In this document: one piece after another, positions 31,619-32,922 of the stretch | How positions within the stretch are numbered: the first letter of the stretch is position 1 | Layout: every line of letters starts with the position of its first letter | Origin: Phallusia fumigata | Lineage: Eukaryota; Chordata; Ascidiacea; Phlebobranchia; Ascidiidae | NCBI GenBank assembly: GCA_008931825.1 | Contig: QXVZ01015458.1 | Span: 1 to 32,922, forward strand | Length of the DNA stretch: 32,922 bases | Direction: 5' to 3' | The notes under the pieces: model-generated | What the model was told of the DNA's origin: nothing | The model's database searches: none | The model's input: only the letters and a program-made list of their open reading frames with translations | Position numbers and translations under genes: made by a program

Positions 31619-32922
31619 AACTCAACCCAATATATACTTTTAAAAGTTATATATTGTGTTTAATAGTTTTAAACTGTGCTGATCAGACTACTAACAAAAT
31701 TATTTCACCTCATACAAATTTATTAAACACGAAACACAATTGCAAAATAGTTACAAACACTACCCTAGTACTGTTTGTATATATGTAGTCTTGTGTATGA
31801 AAGAAGTTTGAAAATGTTAAAAGTGTCTTGTATGATTCGATAAAAAATGCGTTTGTGATTTTGAGTATGCCGTTTTTAGATGTTCAAAACTTAAGGCGTT
31901 TAAGCTTTTACGAGTCTACATTGTACGAGAAGCAAAATATAACCTAAAATTTTGTATTTGAAAAACATATTTCTTGAAGTTTAAGAATACCAAACTATTT
32001 ATAATTTTTTGTGCATCCACATAGGCGCAGATCAAACAAATAACGATCCTTCTTTTAGCCCTCTTTCCCTTAACTAAAATATCAGGCTCTCAACCCCGCT
32101 CGTGCACGACACCTAAAGTAAATGAGTGACGCACTCGTCAGTAACGTTACCACTTACATTCTTAACCTTCTTTCACCGACACGTGTCAATAAGCAAACGG
32201 CCGATGATCGCCTTGGGGGTACCTTTTCCAAAGACAAAAACAACTTTTTCTGGACAAGCAAGCAATATTAAATTTGCATGATATTTTGGCCTCTTCGGAT
32301 TATTTTTATTGGTCCACTATAGCTAAATATGTGATGGTCATTAGACTATGCACCGACAATGTGTAACAATTTCTAAACTTGCGTTTGTCATCGTTGTTAT
32401 TGTAGGCCCAAAATAATTTTGTGTTTGATAAAACACAAAAAGTTAGCTGGAATCATTAGTACTCGTTAATAAGAAACCACCTAAGCAACTAAAATACTTA
32501 ATTCAACCGCAAACCGAATATATTTAACTGTAGCAATTGAAAACGAAAATATGAACAAGGTGCATTACTGTTCGCATTTTGGTTTGGGCTGAGGTATGTC
32601 TATCATGGTTTGTATTTCTGATTTCTATTATCTGCTGATCTGAGCTTGTCACGGCAGTTGCAAATTGACAATTTTTGCTATGTCACAAAGAACTACATGC
32701 AATGTCGTTTTTTGAAAATCGCATTGTAATTGTCTGTACAGCATAAGTTCCACTCTGGTGAAGCCGCAGGTCAAGCAGAACGCATCGTTGCGAATGACAA
32801 TCGCGTCATGATCGTTTGTTCCGGATCGCATCGTGGTAATTTACAATTTCGTCAGGACAAAATCGCCTTTATTAACTAGCACGCGTGGCTGGATTACCTC
32901 GGATGTATGGATGGCTATGACT
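31619..32922. other. Non-genic AT-rich end of window
   Basis: I see no supported gene. A 60-codon ATG-led frame on the minus strand (32831-32649) has mixed codon use but no recognisable features and could be an edge exon or chance. Confidence 0.4.

Noticed and set aside
1..32922. CRISPR arrays, bacterial operons, rRNA genes, viral genes
   Set aside because: None seen. Gene structure and content are those of an animal nuclear genome.

Overview
The window is animal nuclear DNA. It is AT-rich, its genes are split by GT-AG introns, and it encodes recognisable metazoan proteins. The compact genes, short introns and closely spaced near-identical duplicates (a sign of a highly heterozygous draft assembly) suggest an invertebrate deuterostome, most plausibly an ascidian such as Ciona. 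The species is inference.

Layout: (1) 1-9062 has no convincing gene. It holds a 1.74-kb tandem duplication (3022-6501) joined by a single N, and a hAT-type MITE with an 8-bp target duplication (8384-8787). (2) 9063-13172 (+) is a large two-exon gene for a secreted-then-anchored receptor: signal peptide, about 15 LDL-receptor class A (LDLa) modules, then a rhodopsin-family 7TM domain, with no leucine-rich repeats visible between them. (3) 14583-19932 (+) holds at least five exons of p31comet (MAD2L1BP), the HORMA-fold spindle-checkpoint silencing protein. A 1.9-kb hAT-like insertion lies in its largest intron, and duplicated copies of two of its exons are bounded by Ns. (4) 22876-27385 (-) is a complete eight-exon argininosuccinate synthase (ASS1), tail-to-tail with p31comet. 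Its last exon is present three times. (5) 27991-31318 (+) is an unrecognised four-exon gene for a protein of about 508 aa. It has an MGNFCC N-terminus (candidate myristoylation/palmitoylation), a polybasic patch, a coiled coil and a Ser/Arg-rich tail. It is divergent from ASS1. (6) 31319-32922 holds a 210-bp foldback element and otherwise no convincing gene.

The main structural message is that four tandem near-duplications (A 3022/4762, B 15495/15763, C 19389/20975, D 22255/22874) each abut Ns at the copy junction. They look like unmerged haplotypes rather than real biology. Collapsing them shortens the locus to roughly 28.7 kb and leaves one clean copy of every exon. The four genes have no obvious shared pathway. 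The most biologically novel items are the LDLa-only GPCR and the unrecognised lipidation-motif coiled-coil protein.
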